A stretch of DNA of 64,000 nt, from assembly GCA_018417955.1 (NCBI GenBank), contig JACTVC010000023.1:800762-864761 (forward strand), given 5' to 3'. Shown here piece after piece: positions 22,931 to 34,846 of this stretch. A model generated the notes under the pieces. It searched no databases. It had not been told where the DNA came from and saw only the letters and a list, made by a program, of their open reading frames with translations. The number at the start of each line of letters is the position of its first letter. Position 1 is the stretch's first letter. The DNA is from Laccaria trichodermophora (taxonomy: Eukaryota > Basidiomycota > Agaricomycetes > Agaricales > Hydnangiaceae). The position numbers were made by a program, and so were the translations under genes.

Positions 22931-25900
22931 TTACTCATTAACATTTATAACTCCAGATGGCAAGAATGTGGATGACAATGTAACTGAAGGAGATGAGGGA
23001 TTTAAGTCTATGCAGCCTCCATGAGCATCCCAGAGCCTGATGGTTTTGTCTGAGGATCCAGAAGCAATATGCCTACCATCAGGTGAAAATACAACTGATA
23101 GAACAGCTTCATAATGGCCTTTGAATGGATCTCCCAAACTGTGACCAGTTACTGCATCCCAGAGTCTAATTGTTTTGTCATGAGAACCAGAAACAATGTG
23201 CTTCCCATCAGGAGAGAATGCAACTGAATGAACCCAATCACCATGGCCTTTTAGAGGATCTAGTACACTCCGTCCTGTGCTAAAATCCCACACTCTGACA
23301 GTTTTATCATCAGATCCAGACACAATGAACCTTCCATCAGGAGAAAAGGCAACAGACTGAACACCATACTTATGACCTATAAGAGGATTCATTATACTTT
23401 GACCTGTCAGGGCATCCCATAGTCTGATTGTTCTGTCTTTAGACCCAGAAATGATGAATCTGCCATCTGGAGAAAAAGAAACTGACTGAATCCTATCAGT
23501 GTGACCTATGAAGGGATCCAACACACTCTGCCCTGTCAGTCCATCCCAGACCCTGACTGTCATATCCCAAGATCCAGAGGCAAGCCTGAGGTATCTACCA
23601 TTAGGAGAAAATGCAACTGAGGTAATTGCATGATCATGGCCTTTGAGAGGATGTATGACACTCTGACCTGTTAAAGCATCCCAGACTCTGACTGTGCAAT
23701 CATGAGATCCAGAGGCAATGTATCTGCCATCAGAAGAGAATGCAACTGATGTAACTTGATGGTCATGACCTTTAAGTGGACCCATGACACTTAGACCTGT
23801 CAGAGCATCCCAAATTCTTAGTGTTGCATCATTGGACCCAGAGACAATGTGTCTGCAATTAAGAGAAAATGCAACTGATCTTATCCCATTGTTATGGCCT
23901 CGTACATGATCTATCTCAGTGTGGCCTGTTAGAGCATCCCATACTTTGATTGTATGGCCCCCAGATCCAGAAATAATATGCTTGCCATTGGGTGAAAATG
24001 CCACTGAATTAACTGAGCCCTCATCATCTTCAAGAGGACTTAACATGCACTGACTTGTCAAAGCATTCCAGAATCTAATTATGCAGTATTTAGCTGCACA
24101 AACAATGTGCTGGCCATCAGAAGAAAAGGCTACTGTGTAGATGGGATCAGAGCCTTCAAAAAGAGTCATTACACTCTGACCAGATAGAGCATCCCATACT
24201 CTAATTGTCTTATCATCAGATCCAGAAACAATATTCATTCCATTAGGAGAATATGCAACACAGTGAACTGGGTCATTATGACCAATGAGTGGATCCATCA
24301 CACATTGACCTGTTCCAGCATCCCAGATTCTGACTGTGTGATCAACAGACCCTGAAATAATATGCCTGCCACATGGAGAATATGCAACTGAAGTAACCAT
24401 TTTATCATGGCCTTTTAGAGGATTCATGATACTCTGGCCTGTGAAAGCATCCCAGACTCTGATTGTCTTATCATGGGATCCAGAGATTATGTGTTTCCCA
24501 TCAGGAGAATATGCAACTGAGATAACCCAACCATTGTGGCCTTCAAGAGGATCCATGACACTCTGGCCAGTTGAAGCATCCCAGACTATGATTGTGTTGT
24601 CATCAGAACCAGAGATTATGTGTTTCCCATCAGGAGAGTATGCAACTGCCAAAACACCATAGTCAGCATGGCCTTTAAGATCCATGACATTATGGCCTGT
24701 GAGAGCATCCCAGATATGGATAGCTCCTCCATTAGGTCCAGAGACAATGTGCCTGCCATCAGGTGAATATGCAAGTGGACCATTACTAGTCTTTATTCTC
24801 AGAAGGCATCTATCTGGCCACTGTTTCATCTGACCATTGTAAATGCTCAAAGTCTTTACAGAATGTTTCATGAAATGAAGAGATATTTTAGAATTCTGTG
24901 GTGCAAATGGCAGTGCTGAGATGTAAATGTGTGGCACTGCTTCAGAGATTGGCTCAAAAAATGTCATTATAAACTGGTTTGCATCACTTGCAAACTCTGA
25001 CATACTAGACTTGAACATCTACATTTGAGTCATTCATATCAGTATTATAATAATCTATTTATGTAAAATGCTTACACTGCACCAATTTTCAGCTAACAGC
25101 AGTAAGTGGGCAGCATGATTTACAGTGCCCATCAGGCTCATAATTTCTAGCCAATGTAAAAGATGGGTAATCAGAAAATACTCCATCTGCACCATTATCT
25201 TCCCTTGTAATACCTCATCAGGACACTTTTGCAGATATATTGCCCAGAAGTAGCTTGCATGATCTAGAGCAGTAGATTTCACATTTTTAATGTGGTCCAT
25301 CAGATTTGGAATATCCTTATTTAGTATATGTGATGTTTTCAGATCAAAAAAGTTGAATTTGAGCTTTGCACTTAGATATCTCATGCAAGATCCAGCAAAA
25401 CAGAGACTATGCTTTTGAGAATCCACCCAAAAAGCCTTAGACCTCTTTCGGTCCAGCAGAAAATCTGTGAATGATTGATGGCAGATATGTAAATGGCCAG
25501 TATTACTGATTAACAGTACTGGGCTGAGTTGGCTAACTATTGACAGTATATCTTGAACTCCCAAAAGCTGTTCAAGATCACTTGCACGAAGTGGGTTCTT
25601 TGCAATAACAATTGCTCCCAAAACTGATGATAAAGATTTTTTTTCTGCTTTTCTTAACCCCAGAAAAGCAACAAAAACAATGTGCTGGTACAAGATGTCA
25701 ATGGCATCAATGCCTTCCCCAGAGTCAGAGCACATGATATTCAACCTTTCTTCAGCATTGCCGCCTCTGTGCAAGATAAAGTCCATTGCAGATTTAGCCC
25801 AAATATAGAGGCCTGCAGCCTTTCTTACAAGAAAAGATATTTTATCTGGACCAGGCCAATTCCAATGCAGTGATGTTTGCAATCTAGTCATGTGAGAGAA

Positions 25901-27718
25901 CCTTGTAGTAAAGTAAAGCTGAAGGTCATCAGAGGTGTGATCAGAAAATTTATCTCCAGTATGAAGATAGATAGAGTAACTAATGGAATTCAGTGAATTT
26001 TGAATATCAAGATAGCAACGACTTGTGATGAACAGTTTGAGAATTTTGGGAAGCTGCCAAGACCAAGATTTCAATGATGGTAAAAGTTTCCAGTATTGGT
26101 CACATTCATCCAGAGCATCAATAACAACAAGAAGAGGTGTTTCAGTATTCTGGATGACCTCTTGGACTGGTTTGACAATGAGATGCTCAAACTGATTGGA
26201 AATATCAAGACCTCTGATGTTAGCTTTCTGTGTCTCTAATGCCTTAGCTATAGATTTTCCTAGAGCATTGTTTCCTAGTGCAAGATCCAAAGCAAGGTGT
26301 CTCCACAGATTGTCTGGATCACAAAACTCAGCCTGATCATGGTGAAAGAAGAATTGCCCAGAGAAAGATTCAAAGTCAGCAACAACAGTTGAAGCAATTG
26401 TTGTCTTTCCAGCACCAGGGCTTCCAGATAGCCAGAGAATATTTGGCATGTTAAGATTATGAAGCCATGCTTGGATGTCTCTGAGAACATTCATACAAGT
26501 TCCAGGCATGCATGTCTCCCTTTGCTTATGTGATGGAGCCTTCAATTCTTTCAACCATTCATTTTTCTAGTAAATCATTCAATACCAGTTATGAAGAAAT
26601 TAGTTAACATAACTTACCTTTGATTCTTCCATCCTCTCATTGATTTTGTGTGAAAGTTTTCCATCTTTGTTGTAGGTGACCTGTATAATGAAGATGCACA
26701 TTAGCATGAACCTTCATGTAAAACTCTTCACTAACAGTGTTTGCAGCAATAATCACAGCATGGTCCATCTGAACATCCTGTGCCCCTGCCAGAGCACTTA
26801 CTTGATGCACTAGAAAAAGTTCACAAGAGGAATCAAGAAACGAGAAGATTGGAAGGTGTCAGATAATCAGCTCACTGGATTGTTTTGCCACTGTAGCCTT
26901 AGCATCTACACAAGTCTCCTTGGTTTCAATCCCTGTGAGAGGTAAACAGAATATGGTAGAAAAAAAATGGAGATAGTTTTACTATGTTTATATAAATTTG
27001 TCTGACATGCCTGAAACTTGGTGACAATAAGTTAGTTAAATGACAAGAACAATTCACATACACTAAAAGTGCCCATGGCTTCATTCAACTTGCCCTTGAG
27101 CTCCTCTATGTATGCCATATCCTCTGTGAAACTGGAAAGTCTCCTCCCTGTGGGTTGGACATCTGCAACTCTTTTTTTCAAATGGCTCAAAACTCTAGTG
27201 AGTCCCCCAGATTCAAATGGTATCAGCAACAGATATGTCAAAGCCACACACCCTTTGAGATGCTCGAGACTTGTTTGCCAAGGACACGGAACCTGATCCT
27301 TCCCATAATGACAGCTATATTGAACAACACGGTCAACCTGCTGAATGAGATTCCCCGAGAACTCAGCCCAGGCTTTCATATTGGATTTGAATTTCTATTT
27401 CTCACCATTAGATAGATGAAGCAGATCAGCTTGAGCAGCAGTACAAACCTTAGTCATGCCAATGATGGCCAAAGTGTCAGCGACGGCTGCCTTCAGACTC
27501 GGCAAAAAAGCGTCCTCAGACTTAGCCACAATCTCGAGCGCCTGAAGACCACCTCCGCCCACAGCTCGCAGAAGGTCGCCTGCAGTTGGATCCAATCCGA
27601 CTATATTGTCGATGCTGTTGCTGCTACTACTAGTGTACGCGAAGTTCATGGTGATGGTTGGTGATGGTGGTTGATAAGAAGAAAGATGAGAGGCGCTGAG
27701 ATGCTGCGGTTGCATCAC
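22931..27718 (-). CDS. NLR2: NACHT-WD40 STAND protein, paralogue of NLR1
   Basis: Exons (minus): 27718-27449, 27394-27062, 27010-26983, 26932-26876, 26809-26736, 26680-26618, 26566-25076, 25018-22931, summing to 1,467 codons plus stop. Architecture as in NLR1: a helical N-terminal region of about 275 residues (unidentified), NACHT with GSPGAGKTTI and LLVVIDALDECD, a helical linker, then fourteen WD repeats ending IRLWDAHGG. Splice sites are conventional (for example GTAAGT at 26,617). The protein stops about 90 residues earlier than NLR1. Start uncertain: a second Met at 27,649 is possible. The 1.16 kb inverted-repeat element begins only 25 bp upstream of the first possible start codon and may affect the promoter. 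Function in non-self recognition or cell death is inferred from the family. Confidence 0.9.
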
Positions 27719-27742
27719 CTCATGATCATTTCAATGGTCATA

Positions 27743-28900
27743 CTCAGTAAAAAGCGATGTCAAGAAAAATCATACGAAGTCAGAGGTCAGTCAGACGTAT
27801 GTCACACGTCTGTAATCTTCACGCCAGCCTTCCCTTGGCATCAAATGGGAGGTGAGTTTAGTCAGAGGTTAGTATCAACATTGTCGTACATCTTATATAC
27901 ATGTCTGTGCCAAGAATTTTCGAAATGGTTCATTTTTTTCTCTCAAATTTCCGATATACATGTGCTACCAACAGTTGTGTGTGCCGACGCGTGTGAACAA
28001 CTTCAAGTCATGAGCTGCAGTTTGTTCAAGTCCATTGAAACTCCGACATCATGTTGAATTTTGAATTTCCCAACACGGAAATTCATTGTTCTTCCCTCCC
28101 ACCACACTTCTAAGTCAACGAACGGCCTCCTCTTTCCGTCGACGAATGGTCTCCTCAGCGAACGGCCTCCCCCTTCTCTCGACCAATGGCCTCCTGCCTC
28201 TCTCGATGGATGGCCTCCCCTTGGCGAATGGCCTCTCCCACTCTCAACAGATGGCTTCTCGGCGAATGGCGTCCTCCCTCTCTCGATGGACAACGGACGG
28301 CCTCTGGGTGAATGGCCTCCTCCCTCTCTTGACGGACGGTTTCCCCTCTCGGCGAATGGCCTCCTCCTTCTCTCGATGGACAGCCTGCTCCCTCTCTCGA
28401 CGGACGGCCTCCTCCCTCCCTTGCGAACGGCTTCCTCCCTCCCTGAATGGTTGTCGTACTTCCCTCGACGAACGGCCCCGCCCCCCTCCCTCGACAAACG
28501 GTCCCTTCCTTCCCTTGACGAATAGTCTTCCCCTTCTCTCAGTGAACGGCCTCCTCTCCTCTCCTCCCTTGACAAATGCTCTCCTCGTGTGTGTTAGTCC
28601 CCTCATACTATACTTCTTAGGCTATAGGCCCACTCCATGTATTTCTTAAAGGAGTCAAATACAATTTTGTTCAGTCTATTTCCTGACCCAAATTGAGCCC
28701 AAGCAATCAATGACTGAGATATGACGAGTACATGACTGTGGCGTAATATATGATTTGCCGTGTGCAACTAATGTATGACTGTTGTTTGACTATTGTAGTA
28801 CGAGCGTAGTCAGAAATGCTTTAAAAAAATGACATTTAGTCATACAACCTCAAATTCGTGACTTTCTTCTGACCAACTTCTGACTTTGCTCTTTACTGAG
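27743..28900. mobile_element. 1.16 kb apparently non-autonomous inverted-repeat element with 7-bp target duplication
   Basis: The left end reads CTCAGTAAAAAGCGATGTCA; the right end read inward is CTCAGTAAAGAGCAAAGTCA. The element is bracketed by perfect direct repeats GGTCATA at 27,736-27,742 and 28,901-28,907. At the corresponding place upstream of NLR1 (about 11,708-11,725, CCATGGTCATGCACC) there is a single GGTCAT and no insert. No transposase frame is visible; most of the interior is a 24-bp minisatellite. A 7-bp duplication is uncommon among eukaryotic DNA transposons, so I leave the superfamily open. Confidence 0.85.
28115..28590. repeat. About 24-bp minisatellite inside the element
   Basis: Degenerate tandem units of the form GGCCTCCTCCCTCTCTCGACGAAC, with GAATGG or GGACGG at unit joins, across about 475 bp. 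Open frames on both strands (for example an Arg/Glu/Gly-rich frame on the minus strand) arise from the repeat and are not called as genes. Confidence 0.85.
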
Positions 28901-28907
28901 GGTCATA

Positions 28908-30285
28908 TGTCCGTCATGTCGTCATGGGAGCTCATCGAGGGAAGCGCCTTCTAGCGCTTCTCTCGAGCGCGTAGTATAAACGAAGGTATTCTATGGAGGG
29001 AGCGCTGCGGCGTTTGAGCCGTCTACACTCTATGCTCAGCCAATGCCCTTTTCGCAATCGGGGTGGTGAGTTTTCACTAAGACCGCAAAGCGCAACCGCT
29101 TCAACTTGCTGCTACACAGACCTTCTTTGAGCAAAAGGATTTGTGCATCTTGTATTAATAATGCATGCCTTCCTTCATCGCTATTTCAATCGATACCGAG
29201 TGGATCCAGTGCCTTCTAGGACGCAGGCTAAACCTGGGTGTGAATTCTAAAGGAGTTGTCAATTTCCATGGTTGGCAGTTGCGCAGCCTATGCTCAGGGC
29301 GACCACACCGCGACCTTCCTACAGCGATCCTCCATGAAGTCTTCATTCGCCGGAAGCCATTAACCTTTTTCACCGACGTTTAGCTGGTTCAACGTTCAGC
29401 CACCGACCTCAGGCAACGAAAGGAAAATGATCTGGGGTAAGGGGAACCTCGGTCGAGATTATAGCCCCGCCAGGCGGTAGTTCCAGTATCATACAACTTT
29501 GGCTGAAATAAGGGCGCATCAGCGAGAACTCATAATTCAAGAACAAAGAAGCAACAGGCTTGCGCGGTAAGATCTTTAGGCTGACACCTGGTTGAGCAAT
29601 ATGTTAGCAACATATTGGAATAGCCAAGGCGCAGTACTCACTTGACAGTACGAGCTCGCCCTTGAACATCCGCTGCACCTGCTACACCTCAATGTTCGTT
29701 AAATGGCGTTTGAGGCTGGTTGGATGAAGTTCGTTGCAGTTGCGCGGTTGGAGGTGATCATTCTCCGCCATTGGCGCTCGGATGCTTCCTCGTAACGCCC
29801 ACCTTCGTCCTTTGAATGCCTAAGCTATACGGATTGCAATTTCTGTAGAGAAAGTCCGTCAAAAATAGGAAATTATCCGTAGATGTCGTCAAATGATGGC
29901 CAACATACTGAGGAGATACAGTCCCTCTGAAGCTTCCCGTGTAATCATGAGTCAAAACATAGTACAGGGTTTGCGATATCCCAATGGACCTGATCCTAGG
30001 TGTCGTGGTAATGAGAGGCAGAACGGATAACGAAGTGGCAAAAAACTCTGTACCTTTCTTGTGTCAATGCGTGGGTTTTCATGACGGAAGTGCGACAGAA
30101 GTGGGCGGCAGGGACCCAACGAAGTTAAAGCCTTACTGATACGTATCCAAAAATTTAGCGTAGGCAAAAGGTCGTGAACAGGTGGTAGAAGTCATGGAGG
30201 CGCACGGCATTGGGGCAAGGAAGTGATGGGTAGGTGTGTGTGCTGGGCATGATCACGTAGGGTCAACGCTGACATCTGAGGACTA
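28908..30285. other. NLR2 upstream spacer, no gene seen
   Basis: Contains an upstream stretch weakly shared with NLR1 (GCCCTTTTCGCAATCG near 29,045). Open frames of up to 72 codons show no recognisable features. Confidence 0.45.
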
Positions 30286-32590
30286 AAGAAGAGATTCACA
30301 AGAGATTCGTTGATAAAGAGCAAAAGATACATTACTGGATGGCATGTTGGTATGAGTCCCCGTAGAAACGACTCCTGACTCCTCTCAGAAATGAGATGAA
30401 GCACCAGACGAAGGACAACCATGTAGAGCAGAAAAAGCGGACGTCCTAGAAAATCAAGTACCAGAGATTCAAGGGAGTCTTTTGCGAACATTACAAATGA
30501 CAGAAGCCAAGAAGAGGTCGTGATCAGCGTTGGATCAGCGCGTCGTGGGATAGTCATCTTTGTTCTTGACCACCATCATGCCTTGACGTCGACCAAGACA
30601 CATCCAACACGTCGCGCAGAGCTATCCCTTGGGTATCCCTGCCATCGGCTTAACACCCTCAAGACCTCACATTACGATGATTTAGTCAAATTTAGTGCTT
30701 CGGCTGCCTTTCCGAATTTGCCTGAGGACATTTCATAACTGAAGCTGGGTTGGATAACTCTGAGGTACGTTTGCTACCTATGTCGCCAGTTTCTCCTTCT
30801 GACCTTAGTTCTCTGAAGCCCTGCGCCGTGCTACTACCTGTCGGTTCAGTTGGTCCTCCAAATGTGGCCGCATGATCGTGCAGTTTCACCTCACGGATGT
30901 GAGGCTTCTCAAAGCTACAAAACCCCAGAGCAGCCGCCATGTTTCGACCGCAATACCGAGCTCCAATGACTTCGGCCTCTATTCCTTCCAGCCCTATATA
31001 TCCGATCTTAACTCGTGTTCGTCATTTCATGCCGTGGCATTGCTGCAGCGTTGGATAATTACCTAGGGAAAGCTTTGGCGATTCGGCTAGGACGACGTGC
31101 CACAGATTCGCGACGGCCAATCATCCTTGTACACCGCCCCCGTTGTGCAAGAAGAGGACCCACCACTATCCTCCGTCGAACACTCATAACCACCATCCGC
31201 TTGCCAGGCGACGGTCGTCGACCACCCAGAGCCACAGACCCATCGGCGCTCCAACCACCCAGGTTCATCGACCTTCTTCCACCGCCAATCGCCACAGCTT
31301 TTGAGCACCTCCCACAAGGCGCCCAATGCCCCGTCATCATCGACTGAACGGGAGACAGCTCACATGTTACTCGATCAGGCAACTTACCCCACTTCCGCCA
31401 GTTCGATTACTTTCTAGGCTCTACACCCGTATGCGTGGACGACCTCGCATGCACAATGGCCAACGCGGAGCACGTTTGACGTACTTCCTCAATTTCCACC
31501 ATCGTAGTCTAGCACTTGACGAACCAAGCGCCAGAGAAGCATGTCTTTGGCTGCGGATACTAAAGCTGAAGATCGACTTTATGCGCCTTCAAATTCTGCG
31601 CAGGTGGGTGTCCTTTCCCCTTTTTAACCTCCCTCTACTGTATCCTTTTTGGTGCCTTCCACGCCATTCCATGTGCACCTTCACTTTCGTTCGCCATTTC
31701 TTTCCGTCGATTTGCCCTCCAATTCCGTCATATCACTTGTTCTCCTCCCCCTTCCTTTCGCGCCCTCTTTCTGAATTCGACAAGGTTAACTGAGCCACTT
31801 TCACCCGCAGTCCCTCGTACTTTTGAATTCTTCGGCAGGCTAGGCGAATGACACCCTCGGGATCCTCTCGCATCGTCGTTCGGAGAGTCATACGTGCCTT
31901 TGAATCGATCCAGATTATCCGCGACCTTTGAAGACCTCTGGCCCTGTTCTTTTACGCGGAACGTCCAAACACCTCTGAGAGACGGCCCGAGATCAGCTCA
32001 CTGGAAGGTAAATGGAGTTTCCGGTGAGTATGCACCTCGTGCTTATCCTAGTCTTGTTGTTAATGAATCGACCAACAGCTGCCTCTTGTATTTTGTCTCA
32101 AGATATTCTCTGCAAGCCCCATTCGGCTTCTGCCGTTTCCGCGCATATGTTTCGGATGTCTTTCACAACTTTGTCATGGATACACGCTGGAGCAGCTTCC
32201 CCAAGTCTTCATATACACGAGCTGCTCCATCTCACCCACTACCCCCACCTCAACACACCTCAAAACTTCGCTTATCACCCTCAACGTCCCAACCCTCATC
32301 GTCCACTCCACACCGTCATCGCCTCTGCCGGTGGCAATAACAAGGACCCAGAGTATGAGCTGCTCTAGTCTTTTGGACGAAGAAGCGTCAACGACAATAG
32401 AAACCCATCATCATCGTCTTCTATATTGCCATCTACGCCTCGTCTTTCCCGTGTCGGATGAAACCTGCAGCATCGTTCGTAATCCATACACACATACACA
32501 TTCAAATAGGATCGCCATCTTAAGACTCCCTCACTTCGGAGTTCTCTTCGCGTTTGAATCCAGCTTTTGGATTCATTCCTCCTTTCTCTT
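30286..32590. repeat. Decayed 2-2.7 kb repeat family, copy C
   Basis: Third long copy. At its left end a minus-strand frame of 121 codons (30,192-30,557) encodes hydrophobic segments (RPLFLLYMVVLRLVLHLIS, then HPVMYLLLFINESLVNLFF) that look membrane-embedded; the same segment is present but broken in copies A and B. The plus-strand part repeats the Pro/Ser/His-rich stretch (31,010-31,380) and the exon end TCAGCTCACTGGAAGG with a GTGAGTATGCACCTCG donor near 32,020. I cannot identify either ancestral protein. Confidence 0.65.
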
Positions 32591-32601
32591 GGACTCGTTG
32601 A

Positions 32602-33202
32602 ATGCCAATAAACGCGACATACCTGGATGCAGGCTCTGACTCATCCGAAGAAACCCGCATGCACCTCCGCCATTTATTCAACTCCCTCTTTTCTCTCGCC
32701 CCGACGTCTCTATCCCTTCCATAACACCACAGACTGGGCCAAGGCGAACGAACCACAACCCAACCTCCTCAACATCCCATCAATCACCTCATAAACCAGT
32801 CCCACGACGATCCAAATTCACCCTCATAGCGTCCTTCCTTGTATCCACCAAACCTTCTGAGTGCATTCGAACGGATGGTGGATGGGAAGAAGAAAAGGAA
32901 ATGAGACGTGGCAGATTTCCACGCTAGACAGGATGCTCGCCATACTCGGTCCTCTTCTCAAGGAGAACATTGATTCGGGCATACACCTCCAAACTTCCGA
33001 GTTTAGTATACCGGGGGAGGAGACGGATATGGAGATATCACGCGTCGCTGTGTACGCAGCGATAATACGAGCTGTTGATTGGTTGGATGGTCCGCCTATG
33101 TTTTGGGCTGCGGTGCGGTATGAGATGACGGCGTGGTTGGCGAGGGAGTCGGATGTTAGTTTTAGGGATCTTTTTGGGAGGTCAAGTAGTTGCCTTGACT
33201 AG
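32602..33202 (+). pseudogene. Unidentified gene fragment
   Basis: After the repeat, the plus strand reads a short protein-like start (MPINATYLDAGSDSSEE) that hits stops near 32,720, and then an open stretch (STLDRMLAILGPLLKENID through AVRYEMTAWLARESD) ending with TAG near 33,202. The codon pattern and residue mix look protein-like but the parts are not joined by obvious introns. No domain recognised. Confidence 0.35.
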
Positions 33203-34123
33203 AGCGGACGCCGGTTTCTTAGCGCTGCTTGACATTGGGTTCTGTAGCCACCTCGAAGGGACACTTTACTTATGCACATATTTGTCGGAGCGATGTTGCA
33301 TTGAAATTTGACGTTGCCCTGCCACAGTGGCCAAAAACGGCAAGTCTTTTCCACGCACACGCAGCCACTGCGCCAATCGGATAAAAGGCTCACTCAGGGA
33401 CACCATCTAAATGCCTCAACCCATCCTTCCCCTCTCCTGTCGCAGACAAGGTTCCCTCTATTCATTCCTGGCCAGCCGACGATTGCGAAAGACACAACAC
33501 TTTTCCGGCCTCTAGCTAATCCCACTGTACTCGGTGTACTGAGGGTTGCGAAAATGCCTCATCAAGGCCTTGAACGCGACTATTGGCATCAAGACAGGGC
33601 CTGTTACTAGTAAACTCATTTTTCCAGCACTTCGGGAGTTTTGGATCGTGTGGATGTCTACACTGTTTAACTTGTCGCTTCTACTCAGCGCTTTGACCGA
33701 CCTGTTTGGCTTTTGACGGTCCGTAGTATGTTAGCTCGCTGAAATCTTGCTGACCCCGATGCTTTCTTCCTAGTCTTTACCCGTGCTCACTACTTGCCTG
33801 GGCCCTTTGTGCTGCTCGAATAGAGGTGTACAACAGGGGCTTTCGTCGCTATTGTCCTTCGTATCCAACGTTTTCTGATCGTCAAATTCTCATGGCCGTG
33901 ACTGCTCTTTCCCTCAAACGAAGCTGAGATCCCCACCGCGCTCGGACCTGCCAGACCGTGACTCGGGAACTTGATCTGGGCTGCATCATCTTGTGATATC
34001 TGTCTGAATGTGGTGAAATTTGACAGCATTTTGTTTTCGTCCGAATTTTCCCATGTGGTTGGACGGTCATGCCGTGTTGTCATGGCTTTTCCGTTCTAGC
34101 ATCTCTGATTCTCCGTCTTTTCA
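33203..34123. other. Upstream region of the copper transporter, no gene seen
   Basis: Boundary between the duplicated repeat block and the gene-rich half. A minus-strand open frame of 97 codons at 33,790-34,083 lacks support. The Ctr promoter should lie here; I could not pick out copper-response elements with confidence. Confidence 0.45.
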
Positions 34124-34846
34124 ATGGTTTCTGGCATGAAAGTCCTCGCCATTTCCATTTCTTTACTCTTCACCGAGGTCCTAGTCGGAGCGCATACGCA
34201 CAGTGAGGGCGTGGACATGAGTACGGACGGCAGTGCGTCTTTCGCCATGAGGAACATGGTCCCGTACCTGCACTTTACACCTGGGGATACGATCTGGTTC
34301 AAAGGATGGGTTCCAATGAGCACTGGGGCGATGATTGGCACCTGCATTGGACTCTTCCTGTTGGCTATTGTCGACAGGTGGATCGCGGCAGTTAGCAGCA
34401 CGGCTGAGATACATTGGAGGAAGAAGTACGTTTTTTTTTTCCCTCCAAAAGATTAGACTAAATAAATCATCTGCTAGAACGCAGAATACTTCAACTCAGA
34501 AGCTCGCTGCGACCACCAAGGTTAACAAGGAATCGCAGGAACCCTTACTCTCGACCCGCTCCCCTGTCATGAGGGCCTTGGCACTGCGCGATGCACAGCA
34601 TTTCACTCCTACTCATGACATCGCCCGTGGTGTTTTGCACATGGGCCAAGCGGCTCTGGGTTACTTGTTCATGTTGGCTGTCATGTACGTTACCTCTCAT
34701 CGTTTCTTCACCGACACGTGGTGGCTAACGCGGCCTTTGATGGCAGGACATTTCAAGTCGGCTTCATCTCGAGCATTATTGTTGGCTTTGGGGTAGGCGA
34801 GATCTTTTTTGGGAGGTACATCACTAGTGGTGCTGGCATGCATTAG
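34124..34846 (+). CDS. Ctr-family copper transporter
   Basis: High-affinity Cu(I) uptake across the plasma membrane (or release from vacuole) as a trimer. Exons 34124-34425, 34478-34684, 34747-34846 join in frame to 202 residues plus stop. Signs: a putative N-terminal signal or hydrophobic segment with a His and Met-containing stretch (AHTHSEGVDM, FAMRNM), then TPGDTIWFKGWVP and TM1 (GAMIGTCIGLFLLAIVDRW), a cytosolic linker, TM2 carrying the family MxxxM signature (MLAVM, created across the second intron), and TM3 with a GxxxG signature (GFGVGEIFFGRY). The ectodomain is poor in Met motifs compared with plasma-membrane Ctr1, so a vacuolar Ctr2-like role is possible. A complete, normal-looking gene. 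Confidence 0.95.

Noticed and set aside
28003..28649. Arg/Glu/Gly-rich and Leu/Ser/Pro-rich open frames of 120-190 codons
   Set aside because: They are translations of the 24-bp minisatellite and occur in several overlapping frames.
33790..34083. 97-codon minus-strand frame upstream of the copper transporter
   Set aside because: No recognisable domain; located where the promoter is expected.
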